Origin: Bretschneidera sinensis
Lineage: Eukaryota; Streptophyta; Magnoliopsida; Brassicales; Akaniaceae
NCBI GenBank assembly: GCA_023935145.1
Contig: CM043698.1
Coordinates: 60,550,001-60,614,000 of the forward strand
Reading direction: 5' to 3'
Length of the DNA stretch: 64,000 bases
Shown one piece after another: positions 15,201-26,853 of the stretch (its first letter is position 1; each line of letters begins with the position of its first letter). A model generated the notes under the pieces. It was not told the origin of the DNA, did no database searches, and worked only from the letters and a program-made list of their open reading frames with translations. The position numbers were made by a program, and so were the translations under genes.

Positions 15201-18200
15201 AACAAAAGTGACTATGTAGGCAAATACGCATAGGATCACTTGCGGATCACAATAAACAATACCAGTGCAGATGACAAGGAAGGTTAAACCATTAACAAAT
15301 AGTTCTGCATATAAACAAGAATGAACGTTTAAACCATTGTTTGGATATCTTTTTGTTTTTTTGATAAGTCCATTGTTTAGATATCAATCAACATGTAATC
15401 ATATTAGGATTTCTCAACTTAAGTCGATGGGGGTACTGAAATACTTGATAAAGACAAGGAGCCGAAACCATTTTCTAGTCCCAATTCCTACTTTAGTTTT
15501 ATATAAGGTTAATTACAAGTCCATCTTATAACTAATATCTATTACCTATTACTTTTGAAAACTAACGCAAGATTTGGGGGATCTTATCTGGATAGAAGTT
15601 CTCGGTTTATATCTTAGATAAGCTCCTCACAGCCCCATATTTATGGAAGGTTTTCAATTAGTTTGGTAGCCATGACTGATTGTAGTATTACTTTCAGACA
15701 TTGTCACAAATTGACCCAACTAGTGTCATAAATGTATACACTGAGTCTCATAGATTTCTGCAATTTCTTAAATGACAGTGCTGTAATATTCAAATAATGC
15801 AAAGGTGCACTGTTCTGTTTTAGTTTAGGGCCCAATTCATCCAGCCATTTAAAAACATACATTTAGACCATTCTGTAGAACATGTGACTATGTGAGGGGG
15901 ATACTTGAAGGACAATTTTAAATGTTGGCCAAACTAGGCAATCTGACAAGCATATATGAAGCTGACAAATAAGATTACATAAAACAGAACAAATTAATTG
16001 CTACAGTTTCTATTTAGTGAAGTCTGGATCAACTTCTTTCTCAAGTAAAATGTCTTGAATCAACAAGTCATTCCACATCAAGCTTTTAAAAGAACCAGAT
16101 CCCTGGTGCTAGTATTTTAAGTACCAAGTAAAAGGTAATTTCAAATGTAAATTATGATAACCACTTTGGCATGGAAAGAATACCTCAGCAGCTCCAGATA
16201 TTATGCTCTTAATCAATGGCAAAATCTTGCTACTTTGTGCAATATCATACCCCAAGAAATATTTTGCTTGAGATAATGCAATCACAATAGCTGAAGCAGA
16301 TGTGAAGCCAGAAATTACAGAGTGGCTGATGAAACGAATAAGCCATCCAAGCCTGAAAAGAAAGATCGGATGCATGATCAATTTATAAGGCATCAACAAA
16401 ATCAAAAGGAAACTTTAGAAACAGCAATGTATATTTTAAAGAAAAAAGAAGGCAATGACCATGTTTCTGTTTTTTCTTTTAGTGTGGAGGTTAAATCAGC
16501 CAAACTTTATTGAAGATTAAAAACAATGATGAGTCCATGAAATTGCTCCAGCCCCACCAACCCTACGCTCAAAGGAAAAGGAAAGGTGGTTGGTAAATAG
16601 TTTGTTCAAGAAGAGGGACAATCTAGTAAGATCCTTGTCCATCCGAGAACAACCCTATAAAACCGGTAGAGCTCTAATTTTACTCTTCAATGATGTTCTG
16701 ACACACAAATGGTAAGGGTACAATGAGGAATCACCTACACGCTACAACTTAGAATATCTTGGCCTAATAAAATTTCGAAACTACTTTTCCAACAAAAATA
16801 AAATAGTAAATTTGGATGTTCATCTGGTGTAGAACTATTTTAGATATCTTGAAACCAACACAAACAGTACAGAATGGAGGAAAATGATTCATGTAGATGA
16901 CTCGAACTAGTTTGAGAATAAGGTTGAGTTTAGTTGGGTACTTGGATTCAAACCACAAACAAGCGTGTGTGCGCAGAGACACACACAAAATCAGTTGCTC
17001 ATGCACACAAGGACACATTTTGCATGCTCCAACTACTTGCATGAAGACGAAAAACAAGAAGTACTACCTCAGGAGCCCCATTATGCATTCCAACATTCCA
17101 ACCATAAGTGCCAATAAAATGGCAAGTTCTGTATATAATTCACCAGATGAATCAACAATTCCGCTCAGAACATTAGAGACCAGGAGAGAAACCAATGCTA
17201 CTGGACCTATGGCAAGCTGGCGAGATGACCCAAAAATGCCATAGACGAATATTGGCACAAAACTAGAATCTGTCTCACAAAATCAAAATAAGAATTCAAG
17301 TTACAAGTGAAGATGCAATATAGAAGTAAAGAGTGGGAAAAAATAATAAATTGTGATTTAAGTACCAATATCAAAGAAGGTTGTCCAATGGAACTGTGGA
17401 TGCAGCATGAGAATGCGGATGCAACATGAGAATAATATTTAAATTACTATCCATCAGTAGAGTGATGATGGAATGAGAACTCTGAATAATGATTATAAAA
17501 AAAATAAAAAAAATTTATTGAGAAATTATAATGTTTAAGTTCCACTTTCAATATTTCCATCATATTCCCACGAGGAGAAATTCTCTTGGTGTGTGCATAC
17601 TTAAATTTTGAAAGGGCAAGCATCAAATTCTTCATCTTGCTTTCAGTTGGAAAAAAATCGTCCTCTCTTCCTGTTTTTTTGGGAACGGGAAGGGGGGGGG
17701 GGGGGGGGGGGGGGGGAAGGAATAATCCCCTGAATCCAAAATTTAGATTTACAATTTCCAAAAACAAAACTGAATTCAGGACGAGGATAAAGTTATAAAA
17801 ACATTCTATTAATATTTTCTTCAATGTAAATATAATTGAAAGAATTTAATTTAAATAATGATCTTACTGTGAACTTACATATTCCATATACTGGTTGAAG
17901 TCCAGCTAATTTCGCATATGACATGGCCTGGTCACATACAACAAACAATATTCAACAATCTAATCGTATCATGTATAAAAAAAAAAGCAGCATCAGAATC
18001 TCATTAAAATAATAGCAGTATTAAGTAAGCAAATGATGTTGCAGTGAGCAAGCATACATTTTCAGAAGAAGAGAAATAGAAGCAGTACATAAACTTTACG
18101 GCTCTGTTTGGCTGCAGAAAATTGGATTTCATTTGGAATTAAAATTCTGAGAAACTTAAAATAAAAACGGAATTTAACTTTAAAACCATTTTCAAATGAG

Positions 18201-19733
18201 TTAGAAGTCATGTAGTCATGTATTCTTGATTTAATTTCAAACCTCAATGTAATAGGCATATATAAAGCAGCAAAGCTACTATTCTGATGCCCAAATTTAC
18301 TGCAACCAAAGACAAAGTAAGTAAACATGTAAATTTTACGATCAATCCTTTAAGTGCCTGATGCCATGCAGAACAAATCAGGGCAAAGCGAAATCCAATC
18401 CCTTCACTATGATTGAAGTCAACTTTCTAATAATCCCAACCATTTGCAGGTTAGCTAATCAGAACTAAAGAACAAATCTATCTAATCATCAATAGTTAAG
18501 TGCTTGAGTAAACCATAGCCTATCAGCACAAAGCAAAATCCGATTCTTACCCTAGTGGTAAAACTAAAATAATATGCTCGCTAGAACTGGGGGGAAAAGG
18601 ACGGAAAATATCTATCCAATCATCAATAGTTAAGTGAAACACCTATCGAACACGACTAATCAACAGATAACAAAAAACAAATTTGGTGAATTAGACGTGA
18701 AAATGATTACCAGAATTGGGAGAGGGGGGAAGATATGGAAAAAATTTATCCAATCATCAATAGTTAAGTGAAACACCTATTAAGCACGACTAATCAACAG
18801 AGAACAAAACACAAATTTAGTGAATTATACTGAAAATAGTCACCATCAACAAGCGCGCACGAATATGGAGATTGTTGAAAAAGCGTAATTTTACACTAGA
18901 AAAAAAAAATCTGTTTGGTTGCTGAGAAAGTATAGGAAAACAAAAGAAAATTGAAGCTAAAAAATTACATCATCTTTTAGCACAAAACCTCCATAACGAA
19001 CTTAAGCTGAACTGTCTAAGTCTCAAAGACAAAGACGACACACGTGTATTTCTTTTCTTTTCCCTGTTTTCTCAGCAAACAAACATAAACTTTTGATGCT
19101 GATATAAAAAAAAAGGAAAACAATAAATGTAAGCTTTTTCAGCATTTGGAACCGAAATAAATGAGAAAACAGCAATTTAAAGCCCCAAAAAATTGCACGA
19201 AACTAAAACCAACAAAAAAGAAAAACTCAAGCTGAGTTGACTAGTTCATCTTATCAAAAACCGAAATTAATAAATAAACAAAATATAACAACCGAATTGG
19301 AGTACAAAACATCTTTTCAAGCTAAAAACCAAAAGAAAAAAGTATTGTTCATATAACATAGTGGAGAAAAACATTTTAACGAAAAAAAGAGGGAAATCAT
19401 CACCTGAGGCACGAGCATGATGCCAACGGTGGTCCCGGCCATGAGATCGGCCTGAAAGTAATCCCGCCATTTGTAGGTTCTAATCCAACGACAGCAAGGC
19501 AGAAAGAGCTCGATCCACTGGCCAAGAGTCATGCGCTGGATTTTCGACGACCACCTGGAATAGAGACCGTTAAAGAATGAAGAAGATGAATAGGTGGAGT
19601 AATACGATGTCGTGTCCGGATGCTGCAAGGGGATGATTCTGACGGGTCGGATTGTGGAGGTGGACGGCATGGAGGAGGAGGATCCGGTGGTGGTGAGGTC
19701 CCTTGCGCTAGAGGATGAGTATGTTATCTCCAT
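74..19733 (-). CDS. SULTR4: Group-4 sulfate transporter (SULTR4-type), C-terminus off left edge
   Basis: Members of this family are tonoplast SLC26/SulP carriers that release sulfate from the vacuole. Exons in transcript order: 19404-19733, 17879-17927, 17068-17269, 16184-16352, 15069-15134, 14874-14981, 13924-14031, 13766-13831, 11669-11729, 11386-11513, 11049-11090, 9264-9380, 2371-2422, 306-444, 74-162. Every junction is GT-AG and phases agree, giving 575 open codons. Seen: a Ser/Thr-rich N-terminus, [13 protein letters not shown], the transporter core ([21 protein letters not shown] split by nothing; [37 protein letters not shown]), and the start of the STAS domain ([14 protein letters not shown], about residue 520 on). 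The start at 19733 (MEITYSS) aligns with known group-4 N-termini; an in-frame ATG at 19778 would add 15 residues. Introns 12 (2423-9263) and 13 (445-2370) carry LINEs. Whether it is SULTR4;1 or 4;2 cannot be said. The rest of STAS lies beyond base 1. Confidence 0.93.
553..1929 (-). mobile_element. 5'-truncated LINE in sulfate transporter intron 13
   Basis: Reads on the minus strand. It holds the C-terminal part of a non-LTR retrotransposon ORF2: residues like [13 protein letters not shown] and [21 protein letters not shown] between 1923 and 1203, then a zinc-binding RT-associated region near 1020-850. Several frames are used, so it is dead. It ends in an A-rich tail (T-rich on plus at 551-562). 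The 14-bp sequence GAAG[C/T]TGCAGAATT occurs at 539-552 and 1930-1943 with one mismatch and is the target site duplication, typical of LINE target-primed integration. Confidence 0.85.
2423..4309. other. Intron 12 sequence of the sulfate transporter, no gene
   Basis: AT-rich intron. It contains an (AT)n tract at 3211-3241 and a short tandem duplication (GTTTTCTTTTTGAGAT plus flank) at about 3473-3501 and 3509-3536. I see no coding potential; the short reading frame at 3914-4096 resembles nothing. Confidence 0.6.
3211..3241. repeat. (AT)n microsatellite
   Basis: About 15 uninterrupted AT dinucleotides, directly visible. Confidence 0.95.
4310..8005 (+). mobile_element. Degenerate LINE (endonuclease-RT) in sulfate transporter intron 12
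   Basis: Opposite in orientation to the host gene. In order: an apurinic-type endonuclease domain starting at 4380 ([14 protein letters not shown], then VCLQETK); GDFN-like residues near 4745; [10 protein letters not shown] near 4995-5025; reverse transcriptase with KVSGPNGFT (about 5675), [20 protein letters not shown] (about 6210-6270) and the catalytic FADDT at about 6377-6391; a late domain ending in a zf-RVT-like region (7480-7850). Multiple frameshifts and stops make it non-functional. ORF1 is absent, so it is 5'-truncated. Ends are approximate; I found no clear target duplication. Confidence 0.85.
8265..8835. mobile_element. Long terminal-inverted-repeat element (non-autonomous)
   Basis: The left end starts GTTTTATCATACATGAACCC and the right end, reverse-complemented, starts GGGTTTTATCGTGAATTCAC. 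Similarity continues inwards for roughly 100 bp, including TCAATTGCTAC/TATGATGTC and ACCCTGCA/ACCCCGTA blocks. A subterminal block is repeated inside (about 8331-8380 and 8451-8500, TACAATGTCC..CCCTGCA..). No transposase is visible. Related ends occur at 42609 and at 55166-56240. Superfamily not determined; a Mutator-like origin is possible. No convincing target duplication. Confidence 0.6.
10893..10962. repeat. Tandem duplication, period 36
   Basis: The 34-nt block beginning GTTCTTACTCAAATTGATCA occurs at 10893-10926 and again at 10929-10962 without mismatch. It lies in intron 11 of the sulfate transporter. Confidence 0.9.
17692..17716 (+). repeat. Homopolymer G tract of about 25
   Basis: An uninterrupted run of G on the plus strand within intron 2 of the sulfate transporter, so C in the pre-mRNA. 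It could form G-quadruplex structure on the template strand. Exact length is prone to sequencing error. Confidence 0.9.
18590..18850. repeat. Tandem duplication, period about 134
   Basis: Two diverged copies, each holding TATCCAATCATCAATAGTTA followed by AGTGAAACACCTAT and CACGACTAATCAACAGA; a third partial match is at about 18480. Located in intron 1 of the sulfate transporter. No coding potential. Confidence 0.8.
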
Positions 19734-20089
19734 GCGCACCTCTAGTGCATAAATGGTGCCATAATCAGCAAAGAGCATATCATATACTCCGTAGTCATCA
19801 CGTCACACACCAACAAATCAGTGGGTCCCCCATTCCCAAAGATTTCTGGCGCGTAGAACGTTTGTAGCCCTTCTTTGATCCATGGGTAAGTTGACAAAAG
19901 TAATTTGACGGCCGACGGGGAATTAAAAACGTGAGAGAAATAGAAAATGATTTTCTTTTCTTAAACAAATGGAACTAGTAGTTAGTTTTGTTATTTTTGC
20001 GCTCAGCAGCGAATCTAATTAGTATTCTATTACCTATTTAAGTGTTTATACGTAATTAATTCATTTTTAATCAATAATTTTTTAAATCG

Positions 20090-20460
20090 AGTCAAATCTA
20101 GTCTGGATATTAATTTATTCGATTTTGAAACGAATTTGATAAATTTTATAATGGTTCAACTCTAAGTTTTGAATTAGCTATTTAAGTTTGAATTCAAATT
20201 CAGATTATAATTTTAATAAATAAAAATATTAAATAAGTATTAGTTTGAATTCAAGTTCAGTTCGACTCGAACTTAATAATACATTATCAAACTGTTCGAT
20301 AATTTTTCGAATTAAACTTTAATATATTCGAACTCGATCCGAAAAGCTATTCGAACCTAATTTTTAAATTTGAGTTCGATTGAACTAAATTTTGATCGAA
20401 CTCGAACAACTTAATAAAAACTCGATTCGACTTCAACTTTAATATTAGGAGATAGACGAA
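20090..20460. repeat. TTCGAACTCGA-rich dispersed repeat
   Basis: Repeated short units of TTCGAA, ACTCGA and GAGTTCGA with A/T spacers, not coding. Similar sequence is common in plant intergenic DNA; the class is not established here. Confidence 0.5.
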
Positions 20461-22420
20461 GTATATAATGCCTTTTTAGGTTTATCTAGTCAATTTTCTC
20501 AAATGTGGCTTCTTTTTCATTTTTTAATTGAATGGATAATTTTTGAAAATATCAGTTGTAAAATTCATGGAGAGGAGAAGAGGGGAACATACATTGGAAT
20601 GAATATGGACGTTATCTAAGATAAGTTCAAGCCGACAAAGGTTAGTCCGAGGCAGTGGCTTAACAGAAACGTATACGGAATCAATATGCCATACTATTCG
20701 ATGAATTATTTATCATTAATAGTTTATTTGATATTGGCAGAAAAAGAAAATCATTTACTATTTGACTGCACTCCTCGTTGGCATATGACTCATTACTAGC
20801 GTTCTCTTTAGAAGGTGAGCACGATCGGACTCAATCCAATTCAGTTTTATTGAATTCACGAAAATTTTAATTCAACTAAATCTGTTATTCAATCAATTTA
20901 TGATTAGATCTAATTTAAACAAATTAATTAAGATCGATTTAAATTTTTTATTTAATTTTTTAATTTAATAATTGATTTAAATATATTATAAAAAAATTTG
21001 ACAATATCTCATTCTTAAGTATAGACACATATGAAGCAATTTTTTTAAAACCAATAAACACATTATTCCAAGATATTATTATTATTATAATGAATCGCAC
21101 ACATGTACCTCTACTTGCTAATCTCACACTTAATAATTTAATAGTTGAATTATTCTTGATTTTTTTTTTGTAGGAGTTGAATTATTCTTGACTTATTTTT
21201 TAGTTTTGAGGTTTCGAATATTTTTACTCCGCAAGAATTTTGATATCTTTAACCAATACACCAATGATATGGGGCTAAGTGATTCTTGACTTGAATCATT
21301 TTTTTTATTCATTCTCATTTCCTTTTTCATTACACCATCATTTTGTTTTAATAACATGAAATTAAATAATAAAAAAGAGTGGTAAATCATTTAACATGAA
21401 ATACTTTCATATATCTGACAAGTATCCAATAAGGGTAATTTATATTAACAAAGTTGATGACAAAATTTAATTTATACAAGTATTAGTTAGAAGTAATTAT
21501 CTTAATATTTTTTATTAAAGCGGTTTTATATACAAGTACAATGATTGACTTGATCACAATATAAAGCTATAGTACCATCACATAGCCTAACTCAAAATAT
21601 TACTATATTATCAAAGTGGAAGAAACAATCAATATATAAATTAGACAAACACTAACCCACATATATTGGTGGGAGTCGAACCTAGAACTTTGTGGTCCCA
21701 GAGACTCAGCTTTGGTCTTTTTAACTACCGAACAAAAACTTTATTATCACTTACTTAATGTTTTAGATAAAAAGCTAATTATGATATATTGGGTCCATAA
21801 AACTTTAAAGTATTAGTCTTGATCATCAAAGCATTTTTCCATATCAACTTGAATTGGATGACGACCCAATATCAAAATAATAAAGTACATATTAAATGTG
21901 TATTCACCAGGCTACTAGTTTGGGTCGGGTTTTAAACTTTGAACGTACCCACAACCCAACTCAAACTGTCAGGTTCAATATTTTCTCAACTCAAGCTCAA
22001 CTTAGCAACTACAAAACTCAACCTAACTCAACCTGTTGCATCGGTTTGGATAAGTTTAACTATTCGATCAATTTCATTGCTCACGTCTAATTCTCTTATG
22101 GAGCCACTAATTTAGCTTATTTACCTTTATTTCAGTAATAAAGTAGAATTTATAAGCTATTTTAAAAGAATATATAAAACCATAGGTAAAGGGAATACCT
22201 ACATATTAGGGATGTGCAACAAAACTGATCAAACCACATCATCTGAATCAAACCGACTAAAAGATTGGTTTAGATCGGGATTTTTTTGTGACGAGTTGGG
22301 TTCAGATTAGGAAAATGTAAAAATCGATGGTTTGGATTGGATTACGGTTTCAGATTTTCATAAACCTATCCAAATTAGTAACCTAATAACTTATATTTAA
22401 TATATATTGTACTATTTTTT

Positions 22421-22423
<3 letters not shown>

Positions 22424-22482
<59 letters not shown>
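22424..22482. repeat. (TA)n microsatellite
   Basis: About 29 uninterrupted TA dinucleotides, directly visible. Confidence 0.95.
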
Positions 22483-22488
<6 letters not shown>

Positions 22489-22970
22489 GCTTACATGTTT
22501 TCTAAACAAGTCACATAACATTACCTTTTATTAGAATTACATGCTCTTAATTCTTGAATACTGCTTTGATCTTCATTTTGTATTTGATACTTGTGTGACA
22601 TGAATTCCGTATAATTTAACCGTCAGGAAATTGTTTACGGATGAAACAGAAATACAATACCACAACTCAAGTATTTCTCTCGGACTCTCAATGATGAAAA
22701 TAACTCCTTAATGGAATTCTATTATCCCAATCTCTTAGGGAAACATGGCAATTGGCAACCCTACTTATAGAGTTGAAAAGTTGCACCTTTTCACTTACGA
22801 GTTGTATCCTTTTAGGATAGATGCAACTCTTCCTTTCATGGTATGCAACATTTAGTGAAGAGTTATATTGTGAAACCGATAATTTCATATTTTCTTCAAG
22901 GATTTCATTATCCATTATTGTCATATTTTGCATATAATAATATTGGTTTTGTAGTTGTCGTGTTCATTTA

Positions 22971-24361
22971 TGATGAGTGCCAAATATTGTATATTTTGGC
23001 CTATTAATTTACATTTGTTAGCTTAGGAATTTGTTACCTTGAGTTGTTTTTCGTTGTTTTACAGGTTTACAAGCTTGGAAAGGAGTTTCACTAAATTGTC
23101 AGAATTGTTCGTACAGATCAGCCATTTTTTAAGATTAAACTGTATTGATTCAGAAAGAAACAGGAGATGAACCATATATGCTTGGAAAAATCCGAATGTC
23201 TCATTTCTGGAGAATTTTACGGATCAATAAAATGAATTTTCTAGAGAAAGTTATGGTAGTTTTAGTAGACAAAGGTCAGGTTGTGCATGATTTCAGCGTG
23301 ACAGATCAGCCATTTTTTAGGATTAAACTATATTGATTCAGGAAGAACCAGGATATGAGCCATATATGCTTGGAAAGATCCCGATGTCTATTTTCTGAGA
23401 AATTTTACGGATTAATAAAATGATTTTTCTAGAGAAAGTTATAGCAGTTTTAGTAGACAAAGGTCAAGAGCAAAAGTTAGAATTTGCAGTATCCCACATC
23501 AGATTGGAAGCATATTACACTTGTGATGTTTCCCTATATAAGCCCCTCTTCACTTCATCTTTAGTAAGCAATCCAAATGCCATTTTGGTGCAATTTGGAG
23601 GATTTCTATTAGCATTCTGGTAGATCTCTGAAGGCTTTTCTATCACGAGGGGAAGCGTCGCCCAACAGTGAGTGGAATTTCTCCCATGCATAGTCAGTTT
23701 TAATTTACTGCTTTTTTTAGTTTAATGTTTAGAACTGTTATTTTGAACTTTAGTTTCATGATTATGAGTGGCTAAAATCTTCAGCTAAGGTTGAAGATGA
23801 AGCCTCGCCGTTGTTTGGCATAATATTTTCAGATTTGTTTATACAATTCTGATGTTTTTTAGTATAAATGTTCTGTTCAATTATTTGAGTAAAATCTTAT
23901 GATTGATTGAGTTTAAATTGTTCTGTTGGATATTCCATGTGTTTCATCTGATGGACACATCGAATCATTTTTGATTAAATTGAATATCTTTTGTGATTTG
24001 TTAAAAGCGGATACATTTGATTGTTTTGGTTTAATTGGGATATTTGTTGTGATTTGTTTAAAGTTGGATTCATGGAATGTTTTGATAGATTATTTTTATA
24101 TAGAACATGAAGATATATGCTTTACTTTGGTGGGGTGGATTCAGAAACCTTAGTGTTTTTATCATTAGTCTTTAAATCAATTTAGTTTAGTTTATATTTG
24201 TTTTGCAAAAGACACTTCAAAACTTGGAACTAAGTTAAAATAGGCTTAGTTTAGATAAAAATATTTTCACAATGCAATTCTATGTGGATTCGACCTCGCA
24301 CTTACACAACACTATATTGCAAACAACTCGTGCGCTTGCGAGTAATTTAAAACTCACAACA
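22971..24361 (+). mobile_element. Probable solo LTR of a Ty3/gypsy (Tat/Athila-like) element
   Basis: Starts TGATGAGTGCCAAATATTG and ends near ACTCACAACA, a TG...CA interval. Close to the right end is GTGGATTCGACCTCGCACTT followed by ACTATATTGC, a phrase I associate with the R/U5 end of plant Tat/Athila LTRs, just before where a primer site would begin. No internal domain follows, so a solo LTR is inferred. It holds a 188-bp tandem duplication (23114-23301 and 23302 to about 23468). No matching 5-bp target duplication was found, so the ends are tentative. Confidence 0.45.
23114..23468. repeat. 188-bp tandem duplication inside the LTR-like region
   Basis: CAGATCAGCCATTTTTTA is at 23114 and again at 23302, and the following sequence (AGATTAAACT.., CATATATGCTTGGAAA, TTTTAGTAGACAAAGGTCA) repeats in the same order with scattered mismatches. 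Confidence 0.85.
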
Positions 24362-25001
24362 CTTTCCTTTAAAAAATTAATAATAATTAGAATATGGTTA
24401 TAATATTTATTTACTAAATAAATAAGTAAATATAAACTTTAAGAAAACAATAAATATATATATTGCAGTAATACTTCTTCATGAGATAAAAAAGTGCAAG
24501 GAAATATTTAAGGCACTTAATTAAACTTCTTGTGTTTAATTTTCATACCATTTAAAACTAATAATGGTATTATATGGGTTGATAATAAAAACAAAAATTG
24601 CTTTTAATTCTAACCCTAGATATAAATATCTTCTCAAAACCAGTTTGGCTTGGCTACCTAGCCGTCAAACACAAATACATGGCTTATTTCTCTTATTTCT
24701 TTCTTTTTTCTTTTTCATTCTTCTTTTATGCGAGACTAGCCCTTCCTATATTATCAACACCTTTTGTGCACTACCATTTTTTCGACGACCTCTACTATCC
24801 TCGTGTGACGACGCACGACCTAGCCTCCGTTTTTTACGTTGCAGCATCAGCAAACACTTGACAATTTCAGCATTTTTAAGCTAGCTTTCACCATCATTAA
24901 TCTGTTGTCAAACCCTCCAAAGATCTCCGATAACCTTTTTACTTTCCCTTTGATATGAAAGTTCAACATAGTGAAGCATATGCATGAATATATGTATATA
25001 T
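24362..25001. other. Intergenic, nothing recognised
   Basis: AT-rich sequence between the LTR-like region and the copia derivative. The reading frames at 24564-24884 show no recognisable domain. Confidence 0.5.
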
Positions 25002-25435
25002 TGTTGGGATTTTACCCCTAAAATCCACTTACTCAAATTTCAAGCAATAAACAAACAAATATCAAGCACAAGATTATTTAATGTGGTTAGACAACCTCCT
25101 TGCCTATGCCACCAACAAACTCACAATTTTATTAATCCTTAACAACTTTAGGAAAAACAAAATTATTACCCTCACAACCCAAAATCCCCAATATACCCAA
25201 AGCTTTCCACCTAGCTCTAGTGATAATATTGGAATTATGAGTATATCTCAAACCTTATCTAAAGCCTCTTTATATAGAGGATATTTTCCTAATACTATTA
25301 GGAAAAGAATAACAACAACATAATAAACTACTACTACTACTATTCTTACTAGAATAAACAACTATAAAATAGGAAACTACTTTCCTAAACCAATTAGAAG
25401 ACTTTCTTGTGGAGAATTGAGCCAAAATCTTAACA
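25002..25435 (-). repeat. 3' LTR of the copia derivative
   Basis: Begins TGTTGGGATTTTACCCC and ends CTTAACA on the plus strand; paired with 26854-27289 by obvious high identity. Confidence 0.88.
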
Positions 25436-25849
25436 AATCTCCACCTTAGCACAAATTCTCCACACCTCATCAACGAATTTCTTCTTGGTTGGTGCAATCC
25501 TTTCTTTTGGTCCTTCCATATCTGCACCACCTAATTTTCTAAGAAAAACATTTCCATCCAGCACATATAACCCTTTCTTGTTCATAATAGCCTTCAACAC
25601 TAGATTTTATCCAGTAAGAACTTGTAGCTTTCCATTGCTCGCAATCCATGTGTATCACATCTTATTGTGCTCCCCCAAAGAGATGATATTTGTAGTAAGA
25701 GTGGAAACAAACTTTACATTTTCAAGTTTCTACACACTTCCATCATGGAGCTTCAACTTTAGGCTTTCTTCACCATCAATTACTTTGTGTTCCCCACATG
25801 CAGTAGCAACTTTGACATGGGCAGGTTCCTTCATATAATCAAAATACTT

Positions 25850-26800
25850 TTTCTTATTGAATATGTGAATGGAGGACGCTGAATCAAGTAGCGCCATATT
25901 ACTCTCATCAACTTTTTCTTCAGTGCACTAAATAGCTAGCATTTCTTCATCACTTTCCTCGGCGATATTAGCATTTTCACTACTATTTCCACCATCACTC
26001 CTTTTCCCACTAATCTTTCTCAACTCTTTTAAATCATTCTTCATGACCTTACAATAATATTGTATGTGTCATATTTCTCCACAATAGAAACACTCATTCT
26101 CATTGTCATCTCTAGGCCTAGATTTGGATCTCCACCTTGAGCCACTGTTCACTCTTCGTTTGCTCCTCACTCAATTAGAACTCTACACAGCAAGCACTTG
26201 ACTACCACTAAACAAGTTCTTGTTTCCCATCAACCTTTCATTATTATGCAGAAACGTGGTCACATCATCTAAACTCAATGTCGACTTGCCCACCAACAAT
26301 GTTTGCACTAATGGTTTGTAAGATTTTGGTAAAGATGATAACAAGAGCAATGATTTCTCCTCATCATTTAATGTTTATTCTGCATTCAACAATTAAGATA
26401 CTAACTTGTTAAATTCATTCAAGTGATCATGAAGACTTGTACCTTCTTCCATCTTTAGAGAATAGAGGTCCATCTTGAGACACAATCTATTGGTCATAGA
26501 CTTTGATGCATAGATGTTCTCGAGCTTATCCCACAAACCCTTGGGTGTAATTTCCTTCAATATAGTATACTTGATCTCGGGAGCAAGAGCCAACCTGATT
26601 GAACTTACAACCTTTTTTCGAATCGATTGTCACTTTCAATCAATCACCTCTTTTGGATTTTCTTCCTCTAAAGCCTGATCAAGATCTTGTTGAACTAGAA
26701 GATCTTGAACTATGCTCTGCCACATAGTAAAATTATTGCTTCCATTAAATAAAAGAAACTCAAATTTAGGTATATCTGTCGACATGGTGGTGCAAACGTA
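25850..26800 (-). pseudogene. Copia gag with partial protease, broken
   Basis: From 26783 leftward: MSTDIPKFEFLLFNGSNNF, a typical copia Gag start, then LKEITPKGLWDKLENIYASK and MKMEEGTSLHDHLNEFNKL-like helices (26593-26393), a CCHC knuckle at about 26100-26050 (CFYCGE..H..YYC) containing an in-frame stop, and a DSASS protease-like motif near 25890. Frameshifts and stops interrupt it. Confidence 0.8.
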
Positions 26801-26853
26801 ACAAATAGCAACAAAAAACTTCTTCAAATAGATGACCAAACTTTGATACTACT

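Larger units (their letters stand above)
19734..22970. other. Intergenic region upstream of the sulfate transporter
   Basis: The first few hundred bases should contain the sulfate transporter promoter; I found no clear TATA box, only an ATCACGTCAC element at about 19795-19805. From about 20090 to 20460 the DNA is a degenerate, TTCGAACTCGA-rich dispersed repeat, with similar low-complexity sequence at 20820-20960. A repeat beginning AGGGATGTGCAAC lies at about 22208-22390, next to the (TA)n tract at 22424-22482. No genes seen. Confidence 0.55.

Noticed and set aside
17586..17798. Open frame rich in Gly across the G tract (and Pro-rich on the other strand)
   Set aside because: Artefact of the homopolymer inside an intron.
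19734..19778. Start of the sulfate transporter at the upstream ATG 19778
   Set aside because: It adds 15 residues with no family counterpart; MEITYSS at 19733 aligns with group-4 N-termini. It cannot be ruled out without transcript data.
24564..24884. 106-codon frame as a gene
   Set aside because: Two overlapping frames of similar length with low-complexity Ser/Phe-rich content and no domain.
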